A DNA stretch of 22,433 nt, from IMG/VR virus record IMGVR_UViG_3300043466_001309, positions 1-22,433 of that record. The stretch is one strand, 5' to 3'. The notes beneath the pieces were generated by a model, which worked only from the letters and a program-made list of their open reading frames with translations, was not told the DNA's origin and ran no database searches. Shown piece after piece: positions 10,731 through 18,718 of the stretch (the first letter of the stretch is position 1; every line of letters begins with the position of its first letter). Source of the DNA: a virus. The translations under genes were made by a program, and so were the position numbers.

Positions 10731-11441
10731 TTAAGAACCCCATGTACAAGTTAATTTTGAGTGAAAAGAATCTGGTTGATAGTAACCTCTAATATTTATA
10801 TCTGAACCCAACCAAGGATGTAATGTTGAACCAATATCAAGATATGTATTATTTTGATTGGTTTCCCATAGACTTTGAGATAATATCTTACCCAAAGGAC
10901 CACAAGCAAATAAGAAGATCTTATTACTTGATCGCATATTTTTAATAAAATCTATAACAGCCAAATCATTTACCCAAGCATTATAACCAACACCAATAAA
11001 TGTGCAAGGAAATGGAAGATTGTCTACTTGTGATTTACTATTAGCAATCAATACAATATCTTTCTTCTTGAATTCAGGTATAAAATTATCTACGAAAAAT
11101 TTATAATTGGAATTTACGAAGATATTAGCAAAAGTTAAATTATCTTCATGTTGACCGCTCACATCTTTCATATTTTGAAAATTCGCTTGTCCTTGACAAC
11201 ATGGACAAACTATTCCGACATAATAATTTGGATCTCTGTATGTAAATGATTTATGTAAAAGCGATCTTGCAATTTCATATTGTGGCTCAGGACCATTAGT
11301 CATCCATTCCCCATAACCAGATGCAATGGTCTCTTTTCTTAGTGCAATCATTTCACCGTCACCGAATCTGGCTAACGCAAAATGTTCACCGGAATTAATT
11401 TTATTTAGAAATTTTTCTATTTCATGATTAAAGTATTTCAT
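10731..11441 (-). CDS. GT-D type glycosyltransferase (DUF1792/SP_1767-like)
   Basis: Near the N-terminus ALARFGDGEMIAL (23-35) carries the DxE motif (D28, E30) that defines the GT-D fold, first seen in a streptococcal DUF1792 glucosyltransferase. Further on, FIGVGYNAW and LFACGPLGKILSQSL are the usual Rossmann-like glycine motifs of this family. 236 residues matches a single-domain member. CPCCQGQ is an unusual Cys-rich insertion that could bind metal. It overlaps the upstream GT2 gene by 4 bases (ATGA). It probably extends a glycan started by the other transferases. Confidence 0.8.
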   Translation of the reverse strand: MKYFNHEIEKFLNKINSGEHFALARFGDGEMIALRKETIASGYGEWMTNGPEPQYEIARSLLHKSFTYRDPNYYVGIVCPCCQGQANFQNMKDVSGQHEDNLTFANIFVNSNYKFFVDNFIPEFKKKDIVLIANSKSQVDNLPFPCTFIGVGYNAWVNDLAVIDFIKNMRSSNKIFLFACGPLGKILSQSLWETNQNNTYLDIGSTLHPWLGSDINIRGYYQPDSFHSKLTCTWGS

Positions 11442-12079
11442 ATATGGATTTTATCTTGATTATTATTCCACCAATTTGTTTCATCTGAAATTATTTGTGG
11501 TAAGTTGTATTTATTGATTACCTCAGAATTACCTGATGTGATAGATATAGTATTGGAAACTGCTGAACCTCTTACAACATATAATCCGAATCTCTTCAGA
11601 TTTATTAGGAGAAAAGTGTCACCCCACATTATTTTTAGTTGTTCCGGTATATGTTTGTATTTATGTTTATGTACAAACATCATACATCCAAAAGCAAATG
11701 GCCAGTCTTGAATCTGTTCTATTCTAGGTTCACCTTCATTATTGTAAATATCTATACCAATCAATCCTACGGATAATAACAAATCTTCGTTAATTAAATT
11801 GAAAATAGATTTATCGAATGTAATATCATCATTAAGTAAACATATTGAGTTATTTTTAGATATATCAACTCCAAGATTCCAAGAAGGATTGACGAAGATA
11901 TTTTGATGTTTATTGATAACAGTTATCTTGCAATTATTCAAAATATCCCATTTCGGGGTGTTAGTGGAATCATTGTTTATGATGATAATTTCATCTATCT
12001 GATCGACAGAAATCAGATCAAATAATAATGTTTGAGTTGTTTCACATTTCCAGAGAGTTGGTATAATTACAGTTATCAT
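11438..12079 (-). CDS. Glycosyltransferase family 2 (213 aa)
   Basis: Begins MITVIIPTLWKCETTQTLL, the classic GT2 first strand, followed by IIIINNDSTNT and NPSWNLGVD (WN-G motif). The DxD is NDD (83-85) in CLLNDDITFD, binding metal and nucleotide-sugar. FAFGCMMFVHK is the donor/acceptor loop. The small size (213 residues) means a minimal GT-A domain; the C-terminal part is reduced. The 3' end overlaps the GT-D gene by 4 bases. Confidence 0.83.
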   Translation of the reverse strand: MITVIIPTLWKCETTQTLLFDLISVDQIDEIIIINNDSTNTPKWDILNNCKITVINKHQNIFVNPSWNLGVDISKNNSICLLNDDITFDKSIFNLINEDLLLSVGLIGIDIYNNEGEPRIEQIQDWPFAFGCMMFVHKHKYKHIPEQLKIMWGDTFLLINLKRFGLYVVRGSAVSNTISITSGNSEVINKYNLPQIISDETNWWNNNQDKIHI

Positions 12080-12083
12080 AATA

Positions 12084-12716
12084 TTATCTCGTATTTCTAT
12101 CTAGTTTGACGTATTCGTTATCGTGTGATAGTGCTTCAACATCATATATGAAATGTATATTCTCTTCTCCGATTTTTGGAGCCAACCTAGAATATGTTGG
12201 ATGTAGATCTGGACAATCTAATCTGTGTGGTTTTTCATACACATCTTGAACAGATTCTATTAGAGGAAGAATATACTTTTTAGGGAATACACTAAAATAT
12301 TGTGGATCTGCAGTATATCTATGATTATCCCACCATCCCTTTTCTCTGAAGAAGAAATTGAATTTTTCTGGATCTATATTATAATTGCTAATCGAGTCAT
12401 TGAATAATATATCAAATCTTGTAGAAACAATCAGATCTATATCTTCTTCTATCATCGATTCTAAAGATTTCTTATAAGTTGTTCTTAAATCAGAATTAGA
12501 ATATTGGATTAATTGATGTTTCTTGGGTTTATATTTATCAATTAGTTCTTCTTGTGTTTCATTGTGATAAGTTGTTATATAAATATTCGGATTCTCAAAA
12601 GTATATATTAAATTCTTATTGATATTTTCGTATCCTCTTCGCCAATCCCGCCCTCTATCACCATATGATATTCCACACAAATTAATAGCAACACGCATGT
12701 TAGTAAATATTGACAT
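12084..12716 (-). CDS. Putative glycosyltransferase-like protein A (210 or 204 aa)
   Basis: Not a clear family member, but it shares a pattern with its upstream neighbour: a strand ending in IYITTYHNETQEELIDKYKP, followed about 60 residues later by DLIVSTRFDILF (R-x-D in place of DxD). Together with WDNHRYTADPQYF this suggests a GT-A-like transferase. Two starts are possible: ATG 12716 overlaps the upstream gene by 17 bases; ATG 12698 (MRVAINLCGISYGDRGRDW) begins one base after the upstream stop and fits the start of the fold better. Neither has a strong ribosome binding site. Confidence 0.6.
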   Translation of the reverse strand: MSIFTNMRVAINLCGISYGDRGRDWRRGYENINKNLIYTFENPNIYITTYHNETQEELIDKYKPKKHQLIQYSNSDLRTTYKKSLESMIEEDIDLIVSTRFDILFNDSISNYNIDPEKFNFFFREKGWWDNHRYTADPQYFSVFPKKYILPLIESVQDVYEKPHRLDCPDLHPTYSRLAPKIGEENIHFIYDVEALSHDNEYVKLDRNTR

Positions 12717-13485
12717 ATCTTCTCAATTCCTCTTCAGTAAAACCATATTGTATTATGTCAGAAATTTTCAATTTATTAGAAGCGATCATTGAAGTGTGTA
12801 TATATCTTATCGGAGCCTGGTGTTCACCAGCAATAATATTATCATTTCTTATCGGAACTCTGATAATTTCTTGTATGTATTTAGGGAATAATTTGTGTTC
12901 TAATGGAGGGTTATTGGTTGAGATAGAATCCCATGCATCTTTAAATAATAGCATATTTTCATAATTCATTATGAAATGGAAATCGCCTCGATAATCTTGA
13001 TAATTGTTTAGTGTTATGCAATTAACATCATATTCAGAAAGAATAACATTTTTCCATATTAGAATATCTGGTCGATAAAGGATAACGAGATCGTAACTAA
13101 TTCCTTGAGTCTTAACCCATTCGTCTATCAATTCACAACCTAGCTTTATTGATAACGAATGTGATGCGATGGCAAAGGAATTGTGATTGACTCTAGATTG
13201 TTCTAATTTAGATATTATGATTTCTTTGTATAAATTGTTATCTTCGAACTTATATGCAACTGGTTTGTATAAACTTGTTAAATTTTCTTGTATGTCTGGA
13301 TTCCATGAATGTATAAAGAAATCGAATTTATAGTCTGAATTCGGTTCTATGAAATGTTTGACAATAGAATTATATGCTGCGACATAATTAATGTATTCGC
13401 CTTCTCTATATAATTGTCCAGGTAAATCGAATTTACCTGTGACTTTAGATACAGCACCTTTAATTAGAAAAGCTACTCGTTTCAT
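12700..13485 (-). CDS. Putative glycosyltransferase-like protein B (261 aa)
   Basis: Begins MKRVAFLIKGAVSKVTGKFDL. A strand with FFIHSWNPDIQENLTSLYKP is followed by DLVILYRPDILIW, in which RPD takes the place of the DxD. The next gene has the same two landmarks at similar spacing, so the two are probably diverged duplicates. A later NYQDYRGDFHFIMNYENM resembles acceptor-side motifs of capsule-type transferases. Exact family not recognised; cytosolic. It overlaps the cupin gene by 4 bases. Confidence 0.6.
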   Translation of the reverse strand: MKRVAFLIKGAVSKVTGKFDLPGQLYREGEYINYVAAYNSIVKHFIEPNSDYKFDFFIHSWNPDIQENLTSLYKPVAYKFEDNNLYKEIIISKLEQSRVNHNSFAIASHSLSIKLGCELIDEWVKTQGISYDLVILYRPDILIWKNVILSEYDVNCITLNNYQDYRGDFHFIMNYENMLLFKDAWDSISTNNPPLEHKLFPKYIQEIIRVPIRNDNIIAGEHQAPIRYIHTSMIASNKLKISDIIQYGFTEEELRRYVNIY

Positions 13486-13802
13486 ACCAAATATTTATCT
13501 CCAGGAGCACTCGGAACCTTAATACAAAGTATAGTACAATCTTCAACAAATATTGGTTCAGAAATTTCATTTGGTTGAATTATGAATATATTTCCTGAAT
13601 TTAAAGTTCTATCTGCTATAATCATTTTACCTGAAATTAGAATATTATATTCCGTAGCAATTTTATGATAATGCGCTGGCCAGTATTCGTCTTTCTTGTG
13701 TGTGAGTATACCAATTTCAAAGCCTTTTGTTCTAATAATATTAGGTTCAAAATCACCAACAACCCAACCACGAAAAAACTCAGATAAGTGTTTTATAATC
13801 AT
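13482..13802 (-). CDS. Cupin-domain protein (106 aa)
   Basis: A single small cupin barrel. The first cupin motif is clear: PAHYHKIATEYNILISGKM, with H44, H46 and E51 as metal ligands and the conserved Gly at 58. The second motif (GNIFIIQPNEISEP) keeps G and P but lacks the usual His. The start FFRGWVVGDFEPNIIRTKGFE is typical of a family found beside nucleotidyltransferases in surface-glycan clusters. It could be a sugar isomerase/epimerase or bind a sugar-phosphate; the reaction is unknown. It overlaps the nucleotidyltransferase gene by 4 bases, so both proteins are likely made in equal amounts and work on the same intermediate. Confidence 0.82.
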   Translation of the reverse strand: MIIKHLSEFFRGWVVGDFEPNIIRTKGFEIGILTHKKDEYWPAHYHKIATEYNILISGKMIIADRTLNSGNIFIIQPNEISEPIFVEDCTILCIKVPSAPGDKYLV

Positions 13803-14512
13803 AAGTTCCGTCTAATAAGATACTTTTCAAGATCTTCGGGAATACCTACAGCATTATGCTGCTCATTTGGTATGTGATGAATACCAATCTCGTATCCTTT
13901 AGAAATTAGATAATTATATGAAGGACCAATATAAAATTCAGAATTATATCTTTCTCCATTCGAGATCATTTGTTCTGCACTCTCAACAAAATATCTACCA
14001 CGTTTCCAATAATGAATTCCATTCAAGCTAATGTTGCTTATAACTTGTTTTTCTTTAACCTCAACAACACGCCCTTTAGTGTTTATTTTGGCATAACTAT
14101 TTTTGTTAGAATTTTCATAATATGTCACTATAGTCCCATCATATAACTTACAAGTATTGAGAAAAGTTTTTCCATCCCAATTCATAATTTGATCGCAATT
14201 AGTAATAAGCAATTCAGTTTCGTTATCAATTAATTCTTTGGCTAGTAGTGCAGAACAAGCCGGACCTTCTGTGGTGTAATCAATATCAATTATTCTGCAA
14301 TCCGGTTTGATTTTTCTTAAAATTTTGTCTATGGCATATTCTTCAATATGCCATTTTTGGACCACGAATATATAGTCGCCTTCTAAATCTAATGATTCGA
14401 TTACATATTCAATAAGAGGTCTGTTATTTATTTTTATTAGAGGTTTAGGTAATGTATATTCTGTATTGTTGAATCTGGAACCTCTTCCAGCCATAGGAAT
14501 AAGAATATGCAT
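13799..14512 (-). CDS. Sugar-phosphate nucleotidyltransferase (237 aa)
   Basis: NTP-transferase family (as in glucose-1-phosphate thymidylyl- or LicC-type cytidylyltransferases). MHILIPMAGRGSRFNN carries the GxGxRF signature and LPKPLIKINNRPLIEYV the catalytic Lys in PKPL. The metal-binding Asp is in ITNCDQIMNWD. It should activate a sugar- or polyol-phosphate with an NTP. At 237 residues it has the core only, with no left-handed helix acyltransferase domain. It lies between the methyltransferase and the cupin. The NTP and sugar cannot be deduced, but this gene implies that the operon makes its own activated donor. Confidence 0.88.
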   Translation of the reverse strand: MHILIPMAGRGSRFNNTEYTLPKPLIKINNRPLIEYVIESLDLEGDYIFVVQKWHIEEYAIDKILRKIKPDCRIIDIDYTTEGPACSALLAKELIDNETELLITNCDQIMNWDGKTFLNTCKLYDGTIVTYYENSNKNSYAKINTKGRVVEVKEKQVISNISLNGIHYWKRGRYFVESAEQMISNGERYNSEFYIGPSYNYLISKGYEIGIHHIPNEQHNAVGIPEDLEKYLIRRNL

Positions 14513-14514
14513 AA

Positions 14515-15153
14515 TTAGATTCTGTAAGCAATACTCAATCCATAATCGTCGTCGTGTTCAAAATATTTTTCTACTCTATACATACTTTCGTCTATTGCAG
14601 GTAGAAATACAACTGGACCAGGATGTGAATTTGTATCGTGGAAAATAACAATACCATCTTCCGATAGCATGTCGGTATACAACCAATCATTGATTACCAT
14701 ATTAACCGAATGCCAACCATCGATTAACAAGATAGAAATTTTATCCATTCCAATTTCTTCGGCATATTTACGAATTGTGGTTTGATTCGCCGAATTCTCA
14801 CGAATAGTATACACTCTCTTCTCTTCATTATTCAAATAAGACTTATCATCTAAATCAATACCTAGATATGGAATATTATCTGGTTTATTTGTCAATAACG
14901 CATTAGTGAAAGAACCTAGACCGTTTCTAGATACTCCTATTTCGATAATACCGTGCGTCATGTAATCTTTACACACCTTATCTACTAGATCATATGAGTT
15001 TTTGGTAATTTCTACATTATGTCCAGCAGTCCATGTAAAATTCCAATCATCATCGTTACTGTATTGAGACATCTGGGGTTTGAATTTCAATCCCTTAATA
15101 TCTGTATTATGTTCTATGATGTTAATATAATGATTGTTGATAGTTATATTCAT
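14515..15153 (-). CDS. SAM-dependent methyltransferase (Methyltransf_24-like, 212 aa)
   Basis: A class I methyltransferase fold: motif I GIIEIGVSRNGLGSF (E71-I72-G73), the acidic end of strand 2 in YLGIDLDD (D100), and ILLIDGWHS (D145, H148), then IVIFHDTNSHPGP (H172, D173). The DG-H and HD pair is typical of the sugar/macrocin-type Methyltransf_24 family, which modifies sugar hydroxyls and often binds a metal. It probably O-methylates the glycan or its precursor. The ATG overlaps the RuBisCO-like gene stop by 4 bases (ATGA), so the two are translationally coupled. Confidence 0.85.
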   Translation of the reverse strand: MNITINNHYINIIEHNTDIKGLKFKPQMSQYSNDDDWNFTWTAGHNVEITKNSYDLVDKVCKDYMTHGIIEIGVSRNGLGSFTNALLTNKPDNIPYLGIDLDDKSYLNNEEKRVYTIRENSANQTTIRKYAEEIGMDKISILLIDGWHSVNMVINDWLYTDMLSEDGIVIFHDTNSHPGPVVFLPAIDESMYRVEKYFEHDDDYGLSIAYRI

Positions 15154-16340
15154 CTAATAATTCCCCATTTCTCAATTGCAATTCTATATTCTTCGCCTTC
15201 ATTTCCATCAATTGATTGTCTCATTGCCAATGCCCCAGAAAGTGTTCCTCCAGGATGACCATGAACTGCTCCACCAGCATTTGCTAGATAATCAAATCCA
15301 ACTAGATTAGTTATTTTTTGAATTAATCCTGGATGCATTCCACAACTCAATGCTGGAGCTGTATTACCAGCTCTGAGAATATCTAAACACTCTAGAATCT
15401 CGTCTGGGTCGTCGTTACTATATCCACCAACCATACCAGTTTGGATAGTATCAACACCCATCAAAGTTGCTAATTTACAGATAACTGGCCAAGAAATACT
15501 GAAACGATGTGAAACGTCCGTGAATATTTTGGCACCACTACTCTGTAAATGTAAGAATAGGGGTAAGTTAGATTTTCTTATACTGTTATATACACCTAAA
15601 CCACTATAAACATTGATGTGTACACCATTACCACCATTCTGATAAACTGAATTAATTCTATCCATAACAACATGTGGATCACAATTAATTGTGTGACAGA
15701 AAATAACTTTTCTTGATTGTTTCGATAGATAATTTGCAATAATATCTACACGTCTCTCAAGTGGAGCACATAGAGGATTACTCATGATTTCATCTTCTTT
15801 AATAAAATCTACACCACCATCAACCATTTGCTTAACCATTTCTAATAGAACTTCTGGTGTAATTCCAATTTTAGGTTTAACAATACTACCGAATAATGGT
15901 TTATTGTATTGGTTTGTAAATTTTCTGATACCAGATAACCCAAATCTCGGACCAAGAAAAGATCCGGTGACAGAATCTGGTAGATGCAGGCGAACTAATC
16001 TACATCTTTGAATAATATTGATGTCTAAATGTCCACCCATTAATTGACATAATAGATGCGAAATACCATCAGTATCCCAATCAGTATTAATTATTGGAAA
16101 TGCAATCTTTACGATACCTGAAGTACCATTAAGTAGAGTTGTTTCATCACCTAAAATCATACAAGAATGATTTTCGAACAGGTAATCAGTTTCCCATTCG
16201 TTCCTGACATTAGGATTACCTACACTCTGTCCTATTGCGATATTCCATGCTGCTTCTCTTAGATTAGTGGAAGATTCAACTAGATATTCAGCAATAATAT
16301 ATTTTTGATCGTCATCTAATTGTTCAACGAAAAGATTCAT
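15150..16340 (-). CDS. RuBisCO-like protein (RuBisCO large-subunit superfamily)
   Basis: A full-length RuBisCO-superfamily protein (396 residues). The N-terminal ferredoxin-like domain ends with WNIAIGQSVGN; the TIM barrel follows. Aligned by eye to spinach: SIVKPKIG keeps K175 and K177 (here K155, K157); GGVDFIKEDE keeps the carbamylated K201 and metal ligands D203 and E204 (K181, D183, E184); LSCGMHPGL keeps S379 and G381; HGHPGGTLSGALAMRQ is the family signature. Lost are T173 (Ile), H294 (Gln), R295 (Ser), H327 (Gln) and loop-6 K334 (Tyr region). Carboxylation is therefore unlikely; enolisation, isomerisation or decarboxylation of a sugar phosphate fits better, as in form IV proteins. GAGGTGA lies 9 nt before ATG, inside the end of the GDPD gene (17-base overlap). 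The form needs a tree. Confidence 0.92.
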   Translation of the reverse strand: MNLFVEQLDDDQKYIIAEYLVESSTNLREAAWNIAIGQSVGNPNVRNEWETDYLFENHSCMILGDETTLLNGTSGIVKIAFPIINTDWDTDGISHLLCQLMGGHLDINIIQRCRLVRLHLPDSVTGSFLGPRFGLSGIRKFTNQYNKPLFGSIVKPKIGITPEVLLEMVKQMVDGGVDFIKEDEIMSNPLCAPLERRVDIIANYLSKQSRKVIFCHTINCDPHVVMDRINSVYQNGGNGVHINVYSGLGVYNSIRKSNLPLFLHLQSSGAKIFTDVSHRFSISWPVICKLATLMGVDTIQTGMVGGYSNDDPDEILECLDILRAGNTAPALSCGMHPGLIQKITNLVGFDYLANAGGAVHGHPGGTLSGALAMRQSIDGNEGEEYRIAIEKWGIIR

Positions 16341-16800
16341 TTAGAATCACCTCATACTTAGTAATATAATCTGAACAAATTCCAAAACAAGTTGACAATT
16401 TATTTGCATTGGATTCGTCGAAATTTAACTCAGGAAGAACATGAATTGAGTTATCGATTATATTTATACTAGGATAAGCCCAAATAACTCCATTACTCGT
16501 TAATGTAGCAATATCAGAATCGTGTGTGAAATAAATTAGATCAGAATAACATTTATTGAATAATGATAAACTCACTGTATCTTTACAGTGAGTCCACAAT
16601 TTATCTTTTCTAGCCAATAACCAATCGATGTCAATCTTATGATGAGGATAATCGTGGCCCAGATATATTTCTGAATTATAGATTCTAACATCTATTTCAA
16701 CATCATAACCGATAGAAATCGCATGATCAATATATCCTGGATCATTTTCGTAACATCTATCAGGTCCTGATAGATTACCACGATGAGATATAAATCTCAT
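16324..16800 (-). CDS. GDPD-like phosphodiester phosphodiesterase (158 aa)
   Basis: A short TIM-barrel-type glycerophosphodiester phosphodiesterase domain. FISHRGN gives the catalytic H6-R7, CYEND the E18-N19 pair, YDVEIDVR the metal ligands E35 and D37, and IYLGHDYPHH the second catalytic His (H49-D50). All core residues are present, but at 158 residues it is only about two thirds of a usual GDPD (about 240), so the last barrel strands are reduced. It may release or trim a glycerol-phosphate-type head group, or act on a phosphodiester-linked glycan. No signal peptide: cytosolic. It directly precedes the RuBisCO-like gene. Confidence 0.8.
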   Translation of the reverse strand: MRFISHRGNLSGPDRCYENDPGYIDHAISIGYDVEIDVRIYNSEIYLGHDYPHHKIDIDWLLARKDKLWTHCKDTVSLSLFNKCYSDLIYFTHDSDIATLTSNGVIWAYPSINIIDNSIHVLPELNFDESNANKLSTCFGICSDYITKYEVILNESFR

Positions 16801-16804
16801 ACTA

Positions 16805-17968
16805 TTACGCTCTCTTAATCCCTGCTGGATAATAACGATTCAACCATTCTAATTCATCCTGGTGATCGTCTTCCGCATACCAACCTTTTCCAGTATATAC
16901 GTTATGAACCATGGTGAAATAATGTTCGTACATTCTAGCAACACGATCTAAAGAAAAGTTAGCCATTGCCCAATCTCTACAATCTTGTGGATTGATCTTG
17001 TCAATATTCTTAGCCGCCCAAGAGAATTCTGAGAATGAACGACAACGATAACCAGTTACTCCGTGTAAATTATTCTCTGCGTGTGAACCCCAATCTGTTG
17101 TGATAATAGGACAACCTGCAAAAAGAGCTTCGATAGATGCTCCACCAAAAGGTTCGTTGAACATAGAAGGAAGCCAGAATCCCTTCGCCTTAGAGAGTAC
17201 CTTCTTTCTATCTTCTGCATTAAGGTATCCGATAACTTCGATCTGACCAGGAATCTCTTTATATCCATGCTCCTCAAGAGAACCTTGTCCTGCGATCTTC
17301 AATTTCAACCCAAGTTTTTCACAGACTTGATAGGCAACATCAATACCCTTTCCAGGATAGATTCTACCCATGAATAGAAGATAATCATCTTTCTCTTTTG
17401 AAAATTCAAATTCATCTGGATCGAAATAATTAGGAATCACAGCATGATACCAGGATTCTTTGCACTGACCAACAGCTTCATGACCACCAACAGCAGAACG
17501 AATGGCATATGATTCATAGATTCGCCAAGGAGAGAATTGGCCTGTAGCATATCCAATACCAGGCTCTACGATAATCATATCGTCTACAAACGCATCACAT
17601 ACTGGTTTATTACCCCATCCCCAGAAAGGTAGAATGAAATCGTTTGGTTGTTTTCTCTTTTGAATTTCTCTAATAGCGTTCTTATAGAAAGTTTGATAAG
17701 CATGATCATTCATATCAAACTTAAAGAAATTCTTGCGCCAATCAAAATCACCATATGCTTTCTTAAAATCGTCATTGGTAACAACCGTAACATGTTCCGT
17801 ACACTCTAGTTCGGAATCTTCGTGACCATAATGAATAACTTCGTGTCCACGTGAGACCATCATTTTCCCGAATTTGCGTGTCTTTTGTCCGTACGCACAA
17901 GCCGAAAATTCTGCATTAGTTACTACATGTGGTGGTGGTAGAATATGAAATCTAAACTTTTGACTCAT
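16805..17968 (-). CDS. Glycosyltransferase family 4 (387 aa)
   Basis: A full-length GT-B enzyme. The C-terminal donor domain is canonical: LLFMGRIYPGKGIDVAYQV, a LKIAGQG strand, then MFNEPFGGASIEALFAGCP (EX7E-type) and IITTDWGSHAENNLHGVTGY. The N-terminal acceptor domain has FRFHILPPPHVVTNAEFSACAYGQ and HEVIHYGHE. At 387 residues this is the usual GT4 length. It is the first gene of the glycan operon, with AGGAG 5 nt before ATG and a sigma70 promoter 17 bases upstream. The leader is only about 10 nt. Confidence 0.9.
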   Translation of the reverse strand: MSQKFRFHILPPPHVVTNAEFSACAYGQKTRKFGKMMVSRGHEVIHYGHEDSELECTEHVTVVTNDDFKKAYGDFDWRKNFFKFDMNDHAYQTFYKNAIREIQKRKQPNDFILPFWGWGNKPVCDAFVDDMIIVEPGIGYATGQFSPWRIYESYAIRSAVGGHEAVGQCKESWYHAVIPNYFDPDEFEFSKEKDDYLLFMGRIYPGKGIDVAYQVCEKLGLKLKIAGQGSLEEHGYKEIPGQIEVIGYLNAEDRKKVLSKAKGFWLPSMFNEPFGGASIEALFAGCPIITTDWGSHAENNLHGVTGYRCRSFSEFSWAAKNIDKINPQDCRDWAMANFSLDRVARMYEHYFTMVHNVYTGKGWYAEDDHQDELEWLNRYYPAGIKRA

Positions 17969-17984
17969 TATAACTCCTAATTCA

Positions 17985-18013
17985 ATTATAATATACTTGA
18001 GTATTTAGGTCAA
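17985..18013 (-). promoter_or_regulatory. Sigma70-type promoter of the glycan operon
   Basis: TTGACC (18013-18008), exactly 17 nt, TATAAT (17990-17985). The -35 is half of an inverted repeat GGTCAA-AA-TTGACC (18008-18021), a possible operator. This is a host-type early promoter, unlike the late promoters of the structural genes. The rest of the 176-bp gap up to 18144 holds only a bulged hairpin ATGATTGAC/GTCTAATCAT (18082-18108), a weak terminator candidate. Confidence 0.75.
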
Positions 18014-18144
18014 AATTGACCAAATAAATTATACATGAGATAGAAATTTTCTAATAATCTCTAACCCACTATCCATCTACTATGATTGACTAGTAAATGT
18101 CTAATCATATTTATGCACTTTAAAAGTACATAATTATTCCAGCG

Positions 18145-18717
18145 TTATACTCCAAATGCGATCTTATATAAATCAATTTTAGTTGTAGATCCTGCTGCGG
18201 CGGATGCAATTAATCTTATATTTCCACCAGTGATATTGGTTGTATAAGTTACTAGAGGATTTGCTGAAGTATGTACTCTAGAGTATTCGGATATATTAGC
18301 TGTTGTTCCATTATGGATCAATAGAATTTCAGAACATTGGAAATTTGTGAGGTATGAAACTTGTAATACATATTTCACTGTTCTGAATGTAGATATAGGC
18401 GATTCATCGATAACAGTTTCTGTAACACCAATATTTGTGATTCTTTTACCAGAAATTAATGCTGGATCAATTGAAAGTTGTCCAGTCATTGTTAGTGTAT
18501 TAGTTTCTTTGACCCATGTTAATCCTGTTGCCCCAACTACAGATGTATTATCTAGATACAACAATTCACGATTAGATCCAGAAAATGTTCCTGTCGCTCC
18601 AGTAAAACCAGTCGCACCTATTCCTGTAGAACCTTGATTACCTATTGTGCCCTGAGTTCCTATTGATGCAACTTTTACAGTCGTTGATGATGGTATTGTA
18701 ACTGTTATATTTGACAT
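18145..18717 (-). CDS. Collagen-like virion protein (190 aa)
   Basis: A short N-terminal beta segment (MSNITVTIPSSTTVKVAS) leads into glycine-triplet repeats (GTQGTIGNQGSTGIGATGF, residues about 20-45) that can form a collagen-like trimeric rod. The C-terminal 130 residues are beta-rich (TVKYVLQVSYLTNFQ, ILLIHNGTTANISEYSRV) and look like a fibre-head domain. It is probably a tail or neck decoration/whisker protein. It starts 1 base after the preceding gene's stop and is the last gene of the structural block on this strand. Confidence 0.72.
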   Translation of the reverse strand: MSNITVTIPSSTTVKVASIGTQGTIGNQGSTGIGATGFTGATGTFSGSNRELLYLDNTSVVGATGLTWVKETNTLTMTGQLSIDPALISGKRITNIGVTETVIDESPISTFRTVKYVLQVSYLTNFQCSEILLIHNGTTANISEYSRVHTSANPLVTYTTNITGGNIRLIASAAAGSTTKIDLYKIAFGV

Positions 18718-18718
18718 T

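Noticed and set aside
15150-16340. True carbon-fixing RuBisCO
   Set aside because: Equivalents of H294, R295, H327 and K334 are replaced, although the carbamylation Lys and metal ligands remain.
18347-18637. Plus-strand 96-codon frame opposite the collagen-like gene
   Set aside because: A mirror of the Gly-repeat gene, with no ribosome binding site.
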